Assembly: GCA_028291485.1 (NCBI GenBank)
Contig: JAQGHZ010000451.1
Coordinates: forward strand, 1 to 17,015
Direction: 5' to 3'
DNA from: Rubritepida sp.
GTDB lineage: Bacteria; Pseudomonadota; Alphaproteobacteria; Acetobacterales; Acetobacteraceae
DNA: 17,015 nucleotides
The notes below the pieces were generated by a model. It was not told the DNA's origin, made no database searches, and saw nothing but the letters and a program-made list of their open reading frames with translations. The position numbers and the translations under genes were made by a program. Shown here one piece after another: positions 7,478 through 14,725 of the stretch (position 1 is its first letter; each line of letters opens with the position of its first letter).

Positions 7478-9114
7478 CACGTGCTGCTCGCGGAGAAGCG
7501 CACGGTTTGCGCGCGGGCCTGCCAGTCGGTCACCACATTCACCAGGGCGGGCTGGCCCTTCGCCACCGCCTGCGCGGCGCGGTCCAGCGCGGGGCGGATA
7601 TCCTCCGGCCGCTCCACGTATTCGCCGTGGCAGCCCAGCGCCTTGGCCATCTCGTCGAAGCGCGTGTAGCCGAGCTCGCGACCGGGCTTCTCGCGCTTGG
7701 GGTCGGCGGTCCAGCCGCCGTTCAGGCTGATCACCGTGATGACCGGCAGCCCGTGCCGCACGGCGGTGTCGAGCTCCATCCCGTTGAGGCCGAAGGAGCC
7801 ATCGCCATGCAGAACCAGGACCATCTTGTCCGGTTTGGCCGCCTTGGCGCCGAGGCCGAAGGGCAGGCCTACGCCCATGATCCCGAAGGGACCGGAGTTC
7901 AGCCGGTGGCCCGGCGTGTGGGTCGGGATGGTCTGACGGCCGTAGTTGAGAATTTCCTGGCCGTCGACGCAGAGGATGGCATCGCGCGGCAGGAAATCGC
8001 GTACTTCCTTGCAGAGGCGCAGCGGATGGATTGGCATCTGGTCGGTAGCCAGCGCCGCCTCGGCGGCCGGGCCCTTCTCGGCCTCGATACTGGCGAGGCG
8101 TTGCATCCAGGCTGCATACCGATCCCCGCCCAGCCCACCAGCGGCGGCCAGAAGCTGGCCGAGCGCAACGCGCACATCGGCGCAAATGCCGAGCGTGACC
8201 TGCGGCGTGGAGGCGATCTCACCCGGATCGATGTCGATGCGGATGAGTTTCGTATCCTTCGCGAAGCGCGGCGGCTTGCCGTGGCCGAAGACGTAGTTCA
8301 GCCTGGTGCCCAGCACGAGAACCAGGTCGGCCTCCCGCAGCGCGGCGGAACGCGCGTTCGGGGAGGCGCAGCGATGATCCTCGGGCACCACGCCGCGGCC
8401 CTGGGGCGTGGTGTAGAAGGGCATGCTGGTGTGCTCGATCCAATCGGTCATCGCGGCCGGGGCATCGGACCAGAGGATGCCGCTGCCCGAGATCACCACG
8501 GGGCGTTCGGCGGCTTCCAGCATCGCGATGGCCTTCGCGATCTGAACGGGATCGGCGGCCGGGCGCGGGCGCTCGCCGAGCGGCGCGGGCCAGACGACAT
8601 CGGCCTCGTCTATCGAGGCAAAGAGCACGTCGCCGGGCAGGTCGAGATAGACCGGGCCGGGCTTGCCGGCCGTCGCCAAGCGGAAGGCGGTGGCGATGAA
8701 TTCTGGGATGCGCCGCGTCTCGTAGACGCGTTCGGCCCATTTTGTCAGCGGCTTCATGGCCGCGAGCTGGTCGAATTCCTGAAAGGCGCCGATGCCGTAT
8801 TCCTTCACCGGGCTCGAGCCGCCGAGCGCCACCACGGGCGCGCAATCCACCAGCGCATTGCCGAGGCCGGTGCCCAGGTTGAGCACGCCGGGACCTGAGC
8901 AGGCCATGCACACGCCCGGCACGTTGCGCAGCCGCGCATAGGCATGCGCCATCATCGCCGCCGCCTGCTCGTGCCGCACGTCGATGCCACGCAGGCCGAG
9001 GTCGAGGCAGGCCTTCTCGGCCTGCAGCATCGGTGCGCCCATGATGTAGAAGAAGGTATCGACCCCTAGGCGCTTTAGCGCCTGGCCCACGAGTTCCGCC
9101 CCAGTGACTGCCAT
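7477..9114 (-). CDS. Thiamine-diphosphate-dependent lyase/decarboxylase (oxalyl-CoA decarboxylase / 2-hydroxyacyl-CoA lyase-like)
   Basis: A 545-residue enzyme with the three ThDP-enzyme domains. The PYR domain has RHEQAAAMMAHAYAR with catalytic Glu49 and ACSGPGVLNLGTGLGNAL. The central Rossmann domain has RPVVISGSGILWSDAP and LVLVLGTRLNYVFG. The PP domain has VLHGDGSFGLNGMELDTAV at about 435-452. The ThDP/metal motif starts GDG at 437 and ends LNGG instead of the usual NN; the first Asn (465) is kept. The GGWTADPKREKPGRELGYTR block and CHGEYVE resemble the oxalyl-CoA decarboxylase/2-hydroxyacyl-CoA lyase branch more than catabolic acetolactate synthase. ATG at 9114 is chosen because GGAG is just upstream and the fold starts at GAELVGQALKRLG; a longer form to 9204 adds low-complexity sequence. 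It is translationally coupled to an ADP-forming acyl-CoA synthetase, which supports a CoA-thioester substrate or product. Confidence 0.88.
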   Translation of the reverse strand: MAVTGAELVGQALKRLGVDTFFYIMGAPMLQAEKACLDLGLRGIDVRHEQAAAMMAHAYARLRNVPGVCMACSGPGVLNLGTGLGNALVDCAPVVALGGSSPVKEYGIGAFQEFDQLAAMKPLTKWAERVYETRRIPEFIATAFRLATAGKPGPVYLDLPGDVLFASIDEADVVWPAPLGERPRPAADPVQIAKAIAMLEAAERPVVISGSGILWSDAPAAMTDWIEHTSMPFYTTPQGRGVVPEDHRCASPNARSAALREADLVLVLGTRLNYVFGHGKPPRFAKDTKLIRIDIDPGEIASTPQVTLGICADVRVALGQLLAAAGGLGGDRYAAWMQRLASIEAEKGPAAEAALATDQMPIHPLRLCKEVRDFLPRDAILCVDGQEILNYGRQTIPTHTPGHRLNSGPFGIMGVGLPFGLGAKAAKPDKMVLVLHGDGSFGLNGMELDTAVRHGLPVITVISLNGGWTADPKREKPGRELGYTRFDEMAKALGCHGEYVERPEDIRPALDRAAQAVAKGQPALVNVVTDWQARAQTVRFSASST

Positions 9115-9232
9115 AGGCTCCGACCATTCCTTGCGCTGTATGCACGGCAGTTGAGGAGGGGGTGATGGCTGCCGTTGTCGCGGCCGATCCATCATGCCGA
9201 GCATCTCTGGTTCAGAGGCTTAGTCAGGGCGG

Positions 9233-9297
9233 CAATTCATAGCAAATACATTCTGATACAATTTATTGATGCCAATTTGTGATGAATTCATTCCGCA
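9233..9297 (-). promoter_or_regulatory. AT-rich patch, likely promoter/operator of the lyase operon
   Basis: This is the clearest AT-rich stretch in an otherwise very GC-rich window, ending about 120 bp upstream of the lyase ATG. Read on the minus strand it contains TTGGCA, a fair -35, with AT-rich sequence 17-18 bases later (AATGTAT). It also has a perfect palindrome ATGAATTCAT at 9282-9291. Exact promoter boxes are uncertain; composition and position are the main support. Confidence 0.4.
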
Positions 9298-9375
9298 CTT
9301 TGCACGTTGATGCGCTCAACAGGTCGCCTTTCAGACCGCCGTTCCATAGTTGAATGAAGGGGGGCGTCGGGGCTC

Positions 9376-9400
9376 GTGTTCCGGTGTTCCGGGTGTTCCA
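9376..9400. repeat. Three short tandem copies of GTGTTCCGG-like unit
   Basis: GTGTTCCG, GTGTTCCGG and GTGTTCCA follow one another with an 8-9 base period. They lie just downstream (minus-strand sense) of the serine recombinase remnant. Function unknown; this could be a decayed coding repeat. Confidence 0.45.
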
Positions 9401-9445
9401 GGGAGGGCAGGCAACCGTGCGCAGCGGCAGTGCGGACATTAGCCC

Positions 9446-9550
9446 GCCGCGGGTCCACACGTCGTTCAGTGCATCGCGCAGGCTCGTGACGCGGCCGCGG
9501 TAGGTCTCCGCAATCCGCGGATGAAGAACGAGCCCGCTGGCACTCGGCAT
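9446..9550 (-). pseudogene. Serine recombinase C-terminal remnant
   Basis: The minus-strand frame from 9550 reads LVLHPRIAETYRGRVTSLR then DALNDVWTRGG. Large serine recombinases of proteobacteria carry the pattern LHPN.AE.YR.KV..L..AL.D...R.EA in their C-terminal helical part. After the final R the match stops, and the frame goes on as unrelated sequence. No catalytic domain or zinc ribbon is found nearby, so this is a short fragment left by an integrative element. The call rests on about 26 residues by eye; a chance match cannot be excluded. Confidence 0.5.
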
Positions 9551-9567
9551 GGCGGCAAGCGTCGGGC

Positions 9568-9793
9568 TTGCCGGCCGGTCCGCCCCCCCATTGGCCCTTG
9601 CTGCTGCTGGGCCTGGTTGGCGCCGGCATGAGCATTACAGCCCTGTCCTGGAACGGCGTGCTGCTGGCGGAGGCCGCACGCCTCGCGCGGAAGGCGTGCG
9701 CGGCTCGGCCACCGGCGGCGTGCTGTCCTTCGGCCAGATCGGCGCCTTGCTGATGCCGCTGCGGGGCCTTGACCGGCAGCGCTGGCTGACCAC
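9568..9793 (+). pseudogene. MFS transporter C-terminal remnant with frameshifts
   Basis: The frame from 9568 reads HWPLLLLGLVGAGMSITALS then WNGVLLAEAARLA. This is a transmembrane helix and loop typical of major facilitator proteins (A..WNGV.LAE.ARLAP). Near 9682 the match passes to the frame of 9549, reading EGVRGSATGGVLSFGQIGAL then LMPL, the next loop and helix. A further shift and loss of a few codons leads to ALTGSAG near 9771-9791, matching ALTGSYG of related proteins. At least two shifts and the missing N-terminal half make this a pseudogene. Next to the recombinase remnant it marks an old insertion or deletion junction. Confidence 0.58.
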
Positions 9794-9847
9794 GTCAGCC
9801 AGCGAGCGAGAGGCTCCGCTACAACGCATGAAGTTGAGGATTTTTAG

Positions 9848-10372
9848 ATGTTGTCCCGTTTGACCCAAGCGCTCGGCCTCGTTGTCGTCGCGATTGTTTC
9901 CGGAACCACGCTTTGCCTCTCGATGAACGAGTCTGATGCTTCTCAGCCGATACCGATCGCCGGAAGCGCCGCCCCCGCGCAAACGGCAATGCCACCCTCC
10001 GTTGCTGCAGCAGCCGCGAAGGTGGAGGTCCCTGCAAATCTCGAGACACCGCAGGCGGTGCAGGCCGGAGCGCGTCTGTTTCGGGAGAACTGCGTCCAAT
10101 GTCATGGGGCGCCAGGCATCGCCCCAGCTGTCGAGGGGTTGGTCCCGGCGCCTCCGGATTTGCTGCGCGCCGGTCGGCGGAACGATCCCGCTGATGTCTT
10201 CCAGAAGATCACGGACGGCATCCCCGGAACCGCAATGCCTGCTTGGGGAGATCAGCTTTCGGATCAAAGCATCTGGGCGCTCGCGGCGTTCCTTCACCAT
10301 TCCCGGGGCATCTCGGCGGAAGCCTTTGGCGCGCTCAGTCCGGCGGAAGGCCCCGGACAAGGGGGTAACTGA
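9848..10372 (+). CDS. Secreted c-type cytochrome (class I, monohaem)
   Basis: A 174-residue exported electron carrier. Residues 7-24 form a hydrophobic signal peptide or anchor (LGLVVVAIVSGTTLCLS), followed by an Ala/Pro-rich linker to about residue 60. The cytochrome domain has ARLFRENCVQCHGAPG with haem-binding Cys82, Cys85 and His86, and PGTAMPAWGDQLSD with Met130 as the expected distal ligand. It closes with the helix SIWALAAFLHHSRG. One haem only. The start is supported by TGAGGA about seven bases upstream. It stands alone between two remnants with no oxidase or dehydrogenase partner in the window. Cytochromes of this form often accept electrons from periplasmic dehydrogenases or feed terminal oxidases; the partner is unknown. 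Confidence 0.88.
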   Translation: MLSRLTQALGLVVVAIVSGTTLCLSMNESDASQPIPIAGSAAPAQTAMPPSVAAAAAKVEVPANLETPQAVQAGARLFRENCVQCHGAPGIAPAVEGLVPAPPDLLRAGRRNDPADVFQKITDGIPGTAMPAWGDQLSDQSIWALAAFLHHSRGISAEAFGALSPAEGPGQGGN

Positions 10373-10932
10373 CCCGGACCGAGGATGTAGCGGCCGGTTG
10401 CGCGGCACACGACACCGTCCGCGACTTCGACCCCAAAGCTCGGCCTCGATCGCCTCGGACGTCGCCGCTTCAAGGCCAATGTCCTCGCGGACAAGGACCC
10501 GCACTTCAAGCGCAGCAACTTCTGCAGTGTGATCCGCGGATCGGCTTGGCCAGCCTGACGCTGGCCTCTCCGAATTCTTGAATGCCGGTCCCGCGCGATA
10601 TGGCGGGAGATCGGCCACGTCCATTCGGGCGCACCAGGCACTCCTCCTTGAGACTGGCCATCAAATTCGCAAGCTCCCCAGGATGGAAAGGTCGCATGAC
10701 GAGGTGCAATTCTCGCCTGGTACTGACGCCCGTCCAGACAATCCCGTGCAGACGATAATGAGAGCAGGGGAACCGACGGGCTGCTCCCGCGTTCAGGAAC
10801 AGCACGTCACCCGGTCCCGAACGCCATGCCTCTTCACTCTGATCCCGGCCTGACCTCCGGCGCCATACGACTGGGCCGTACGGCCAGCATCCGCCGTAAG
10901 TGCCAAAAGCCGCGCCGGGAGAGAGGCGAGCC
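10373..10932. other. Gene-poor stretch between cytochrome and glycan operon
   Basis: No complete gene is visible. On the minus strand at about 10637-10844 a frame reads RSGPGDVLFLNAGAARRF then YRLHGIVWTG. This loosely resembles the cupin arm of AraC-type regulators (GD...F.PG..HRY...); no AraC HTH is found downstream, so at most it is a fragment. The purine-rich tract AGAGAGGCGAG at 10920-10930 gives the ribosome binding site of the next gene. I could not identify the operon promoter. Confidence 0.4.
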
Positions 10933-12018
10933 ATGAAGCTCGTCGTCTTCGGCCTGACCATCTCCTCGTCCTGGGGCAATGGGCATGCCACGCTCTGGCG
11001 CTCCCTCGTCCGCGCGCTGACGCGGCGGGGGCATCGCGTCACCTTCTTCGAGCGCGATGTGCCCTGGTATGCGGGCACACGCGACCTCGACGGGATGCCG
11101 GGGCTGGAAACCGTCATCTACCCGGACTGGGACAGCGTGCGGTCACGCGCCGCGCGCGAGGTGGCAGAGGCGGATGCGGCGATGGTCACCTCCTATTGCC
11201 CGGATGGCGTCGCGGCCTCCGACCTGGTGCTCGCCGGCCCGGCCGCGCGGGTCTTCTACGATCTCGATACGCCTGTGACCTTGGCAGCGCTGGCCGGCGG
11301 CGAGCGGCCGGACTATCTCCCGCTGCAGGGGCTCGGCGACTTCGATCTCGTCCTCAGCTTCACCGGCGGCGCGGCGCTGGACCGGCTGCGGACAGAGCTC
11401 GGCGCCCGCCGCGTCCTGCCCCTCTATGGCAGCGTCGATCCGGATGCCCATCGCCCCGTATCGCCGATCGCCGAATACCGCGCCGACCTCTCTTATCTCG
11501 GCACCTATGCCGCGGACCGTCAGCCTGCCCTCCAGGCACTGCTGATCGATCCCGCGCGGCACATGCCGGAGCGCCGCTTCGTCATCGGCGGGACGCAGTA
11601 CCCGGCCGAGTTCCCTTGGACGGAGAACATCCACTTCGTCCGTCACATGCCGCCGCAGCTGCATCCCGCCTTCTTCTCCTCCTCCCGCCTCACGCTGAAC
11701 GTGACGCGGCGCGCCATGGCGGAGGCCGGCTGGTGCCCCTCCGGACGGCTGTTCGAGGCGGCCGCCTGCGGCACGGCCGTGCTAAGCGACAACTGGCCCG
11801 GGCTCTCGGACTTCTACACACCGGGGCAGGAAATCCTGATCGCCGGCGACGCCGCGGAGGCGATGGCCGCGATCCGCTGCGACGAGGCGGAACTGCGACG
11901 GATCGCGGCCCGTGCGCGACAACGCACGCTGGACGAATACAGCGGCGAACGCCGCGCCCAGGACCTGGAGGCGGCGCTCGACACGATCGCGGCCGCCACC
12001 CTTCAGACGGAGACCTGA
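10933..12018 (+). CDS. CgeB-like glycosyltransferase
   Basis: A 361-residue GT-B fold glycosyltransferase. The N-terminal Rossmann half begins MKLVVFGLTISSSWGNGHAT and includes ALTRRGHRVTFFERDVPWY, a signature of this group. The C-terminal donor-binding half has LSYLGTYAADRQPALQ, FVIGGTQYP, LTLNVTRRAMA and CPSGRLFEAAACGTAVLSD, typical of the Glyco_trans_1_2 domain of CgeB-type proteins. No signal peptide or membrane segment, so it acts in the cytosol or at the inner face of the membrane. ATG at 10933 fits the conserved N-terminus and the upstream GAGAGGCGAG; an 11-codon longer GTG form is unlikely. It is the first gene of a seven-gene coupled operon, two bases before the nucleotidyltransferase. 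Donor and acceptor are unknown. Confidence 0.85.
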   Translation: MKLVVFGLTISSSWGNGHATLWRSLVRALTRRGHRVTFFERDVPWYAGTRDLDGMPGLETVIYPDWDSVRSRAAREVAEADAAMVTSYCPDGVAASDLVLAGPAARVFYDLDTPVTLAALAGGERPDYLPLQGLGDFDLVLSFTGGAALDRLRTELGARRVLPLYGSVDPDAHRPVSPIAEYRADLSYLGTYAADRQPALQALLIDPARHMPERRFVIGGTQYPAEFPWTENIHFVRHMPPQLHPAFFSSSRLTLNVTRRAMAEAGWCPSGRLFEAAACGTAVLSDNWPGLSDFYTPGQEILIAGDAAEAMAAIRCDEAELRRIAARARQRTLDEYSGERRAQDLEAALDTIAAATLQTET

Positions 12019-12020
12019 CC

Positions 12021-12851
12021 ATGTGGGGCATCATTCCAGCGGCCGGGATCGGCAGCCGCATCCAGCCACTGGCATTCTCCAAGGAGCTGCTGCCGGTCGG
12101 CAGCCGGCTCGAGAACGGCGTCGAACGGCCGCGAGCCGTGAGCGAGCACCTGATCGAACGGATGATCGAAGCCGGCGTCGACAAGCTCTGCTTCGTCATC
12201 GCGCCCGGCAAGAGCGACATCGTGAACTATTACGGCGCCCGGATCGGCCCGGCCCGCATCACCTATGTCGTGCAAGCCGAGCCGGCGGGGCTATGCGACG
12301 CGATCTTCTGCGCGCTCCCCTGCATCGAGCCCGGGGAGCAGGTCGCGATCGGTTTGCCGGACACGATCTGGTTCCCCAGCAATGGCCTGGCGCTGCTGCC
12401 GGCGGACGAGCTGTCCTTCCTGCTCTTCCCCGTCGAGCACCCGGAGTTCTTCGACGCCGTGGTCACCGACGGCGGAGGCCTGGTGCAGGAGATCCAGGTC
12501 AAGCAGGCCGGCGCGGCGTCCCATTGGGTCTGGGGCGCCTTCCGCATGCCCGGGCACGTCCTGCATGCGCTGCACGCGCTCTGGCAGGAGCCCGGCCGCG
12601 GCGACGAATATGTCGGCACGCTGGTCAATGCCTGGCTGGCGCGCGGTGGCCGCGCGCGCGGGATCTGCGCCGGCGAGACCTATGTCGATGTCGGCACCAT
12701 GCATGGCTGGCGGGAAGCCGTCGCCCTGCTGGGCGAAAAGCCGGCCGAGGCGCCGGTGCTGGTGCCGTTCCGGGCCTTGCAGCAGACCGCGCTGACCCAG
12801 GCGGCGGCGCTTCGGGCCGACCAGCCTCTGCGCGCGAACGGCGCCGATTGA
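12021..12851 (+). CDS. Sugar-1-phosphate nucleotidyltransferase (RmlA/GalU-like)
   Basis: A 276-residue enzyme that should join a sugar-1-phosphate and an NTP to make an NDP-sugar plus pyrophosphate. The N-terminal signature MWGIIPAAGIGSRIQPLAFS then KELLPVG holds the nucleotide loop with Arg13 and Lys21. QAEPAGLCDAIFCAL and AIGLPDTIWFP follow, the latter supplying the metal-binding Asp114. WVWGAFRMPG and YVDVGTMHGWREAV are the usual later blocks. Base and sugar preference cannot be read. GGAG for its ATG lies in the last codons of the upstream glycosyltransferase, two bases after whose stop it starts. It presumably feeds the neighbouring glycosyltransferases; ribose-1-phosphate from the operon's phosphopentomutase is one speculative substrate. 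Confidence 0.87.
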   Translation: MWGIIPAAGIGSRIQPLAFSKELLPVGSRLENGVERPRAVSEHLIERMIEAGVDKLCFVIAPGKSDIVNYYGARIGPARITYVVQAEPAGLCDAIFCALPCIEPGEQVAIGLPDTIWFPSNGLALLPADELSFLLFPVEHPEFFDAVVTDGGGLVQEIQVKQAGAASHWVWGAFRMPGHVLHALHALWQEPGRGDEYVGTLVNAWLARGGRARGICAGETYVDVGTMHGWREAVALLGEKPAEAPVLVPFRALQQTALTQAAALRADQPLRANGAD

Positions 12852-12854
12852 CCC

Positions 12855-13667
12855 ATGCCGGAAGCCGGGTCGCTGCTCGCCCTGCTGGCCGACGGGGAGA
12901 CGCCGGTCGAGCCCGCCGTGCTGGTCGTCGCCGCGCATCCGGATGACGAGGTGATCGGCCTGGGCGCGCAGCTGGCGCGGTTCCGCGACATCACCCTGCT
13001 GCATGCGACGGACGGCGCGCCGCGCGATGGCCACGATGTCGCGATGCACGGTTTTGCAGACGCCGCATCCTATGCCGCCGCGCGCCGCCGGGAGCTGGTG
13101 GCCGCGCTCGCTTTGGCCGGGATCACGGCCGACCGCGCGCTGACCTGCGACATCCCGGACCAGCAGGCGACGCTGCGGCTCGCCGAACTCACCCGCGAGG
13201 TGGCGGCGCGCATCAGCGTCCTGCGCCCGGCGGCGCTCATCACCCATGCCTATGAAGGCGGCCATCCCGATCACGACGCCACCGCCTTTGCCGTGCATGC
13301 GGCGCTGCGCCTGGCGGATGGCCCGCAGCCGGCGCTGCTGGAGATGGCCGGCTATCACGCGGGACCGCAGGGGATGGAGACCGGGTGCTTCCTGCCCGTG
13401 GCGGAAGACATGGCGATCTGCCTCGCCATTCCGCCCAAGGCGCGGGCACGCAAGCAGCGCATGATCGCCTGCTTTGCCACGCAGCAGCGGGTGCTGGCGG
13501 AGTTCCCGATCGACGTCGAAATGCTGCGGCCGGCGCCGCGCTACGACTTCACCCGGCCGCCGCATCCCGGCCGCCTGCATTACGAGAACTACCCCTGGGG
13601 AATGACCGGCGAGGTCTTCCGCGGGATGGCGGCGAAAGCCTCGCAGGCGCTGGGGCTCGGTCGATGA
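12855..13667 (+). CDS. PIG-L family N-deacetylase
   Basis: A 270-residue zinc hydrolase of the LmbE/PIG-L family, which removes the acetyl group from GlcNAc-containing lipids or small molecules (MshB, BshB and PIG-L are members). VLVVAAHPDDEVIGLGAQL gives zinc ligands His28 and Asp31 and the base Asp30. THAYEGGHPDHDATAF gives His140 as the third ligand. LLHATDGAPRD and RRRELVAALALAG complete the usual pattern. No signal peptide. ATG lies three bases after the nucleotidyltransferase stop, and the gene ends overlapping the next start as ATGA. In this operon it likely deacetylates an N-acetylhexosamine residue placed by one of the glycosyltransferases. Confidence 0.92.
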   Translation: MPEAGSLLALLADGETPVEPAVLVVAAHPDDEVIGLGAQLARFRDITLLHATDGAPRDGHDVAMHGFADAASYAAARRRELVAALALAGITADRALTCDIPDQQATLRLAELTREVAARISVLRPAALITHAYEGGHPDHDATAFAVHAALRLADGPQPALLEMAGYHAGPQGMETGCFLPVAEDMAICLAIPPKARARKQRMIACFATQQRVLAEFPIDVEMLRPAPRYDFTRPPHPGRLHYENYPWGMTGEVFRGMAAKASQALGLGR

Positions 13668-14725
13668 GCCTCACCGTCCTCCAGGTCGCCTATCCGTTTG
13701 CGCCGGTCGGCCCCGATGCGGTCGGCGGCGCGGAGCAGGTACTCTCGCAGCTCGACCGGGCGGTGGCCGCCGCCGGCGGGCGCTCGATCGTGCTCGCGGC
13801 TTCCGGCTCCGTCACCGCGGGCGAGCTGCTCGCGATGCCGATGCCGCACGGCGCGATCACGGAGGTGGAGCGCGACGCCGTGCATGCGACCTATCGCGCC
13901 GCCATCGGCCAGCTGCTGCGCGGCGGCCATGTGGATCTGGTGCATCTGCATGGCCTGGATTTCGACCGCTACCTGCCGCCGCCAGGGCCTCCCGTGTTGG
14001 TGACGCTGCATCTGCCGCCCGCCTGGTATCCGCCCGATGCCTTGCGGCCGCGACGGCCGGACACCTGGCTGCATCCGGTGTCGCAGGCGCAGTATCGCGA
14101 CTGCCCGCCATCTCCCGCCCTGCTGCCGCCGATCCCCAATGGCGTGCCGGTGGCGGATCTGCCGGCGCCGGTCTCCCGCCGCGGCTTCGCGCTTTGCCTC
14201 GGACGCATCTGCCCGGAAAAGAACCAGCATGCGGCGCTGGAGGCCGGCAGCCTCGCCGAGGTGCCGGTGCTGCTGGGCGGCCAGGTCTTCCCCTATGCGG
14301 CGCATGAGCAATATTGGCGCGAGGCCGTCAGCCCGTTGCTCGCAGCCGGCCGGCACCGTTTCCTCGGGCCCATCGGCTTCGCGCGCAAGCGCCGGCTGCT
14401 CAGCGCCGCGCGCTGCCTGATCTCGGCGAGCATCGCGCCGGAGACCAGCTCGCTCGTCGCCATGGAAGCGCTGGCTTGCGGCACGCCGGTGGTCGCGTTC
14501 CCGTCCGGTGCGCTGCCCGAGATCGTCGAGCATGGCGTCACCGGCTACCTGGTCGAGGATATCAGGGAGATGGCGGAGGCGATCCGGAGTGTCCACCGGA
14601 TCGACCCCGAGGCCTGCCGCGGCGCCGCGCGCAGCCGCTTCTCGGCCTCGGTGACGACGGCGGGCTATCTTCGCCTCTACGCGCAGCTGGCCGCAGGAGG
14701 GCAGGCGCATGCTGTCCCGGCCTGA
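13664..14725 (+). CDS. Family 4 glycosyltransferase
   Basis: A 353-residue GT-B enzyme. The acceptor half opens MSLTVLQVAYPFAPVGPDAV then GGAEQVL, the glycine-rich loop of GT4 proteins, with VDLVHLHGLDF further on. The donor half has ALCLGRICPEKNQHAALEA, then APETSSLVAMEALACGTPVV with the E-x7-E pair Glu260/Glu268, then ALPEIVEHGVTGYLV. This is a retaining transferase using an NDP-sugar. It starts by ATGA overlap with the deacetylase gene, so the two are translationally coupled, as expected if their reactions follow each other. It is shorter than many GT4 enzymes, mostly in the loops. Donor and acceptor are not readable. Confidence 0.9.
   Translation: MSLTVLQVAYPFAPVGPDAVGGAEQVLSQLDRAVAAAGGRSIVLAASGSVTAGELLAMPMPHGAITEVERDAVHATYRAAIGQLLRGGHVDLVHLHGLDFDRYLPPPGPPVLVTLHLPPAWYPPDALRPRRPDTWLHPVSQAQYRDCPPSPALLPPIPNGVPVADLPAPVSRRGFALCLGRICPEKNQHAALEAGSLAEVPVLLGGQVFPYAAHEQYWREAVSPLLAAGRHRFLGPIGFARKRRLLSAARCLISASIAPETSSLVAMEALACGTPVVAFPSGALPEIVEHGVTGYLVEDIREMAEAIRSVHRIDPEACRGAARSRFSASVTTAGYLRLYAQLAAGGQAHAVPA

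Noticed and set aside
5411..7669. 752-codon plus-strand frame opposite the acyl-CoA synthetase.
   Set aside because: Antisense shadow caused by codon bias; the minus strand shows all synthetase domains in order.
9635..10624. 329-codon minus-strand frame opposite the cytochrome gene.
   Set aside because: The cytochrome has CXXCH, signal peptide and distal Met on the plus strand; the minus frame has no domain signature.
11196..12851. 551-codon frame that seems to fuse a long N-terminal part to the nucleotidyltransferase.
   Set aside because: The N-terminal part is an out-of-frame reading of the glycosyltransferase gene; the real start is ATG 12021 with its own GGAG.
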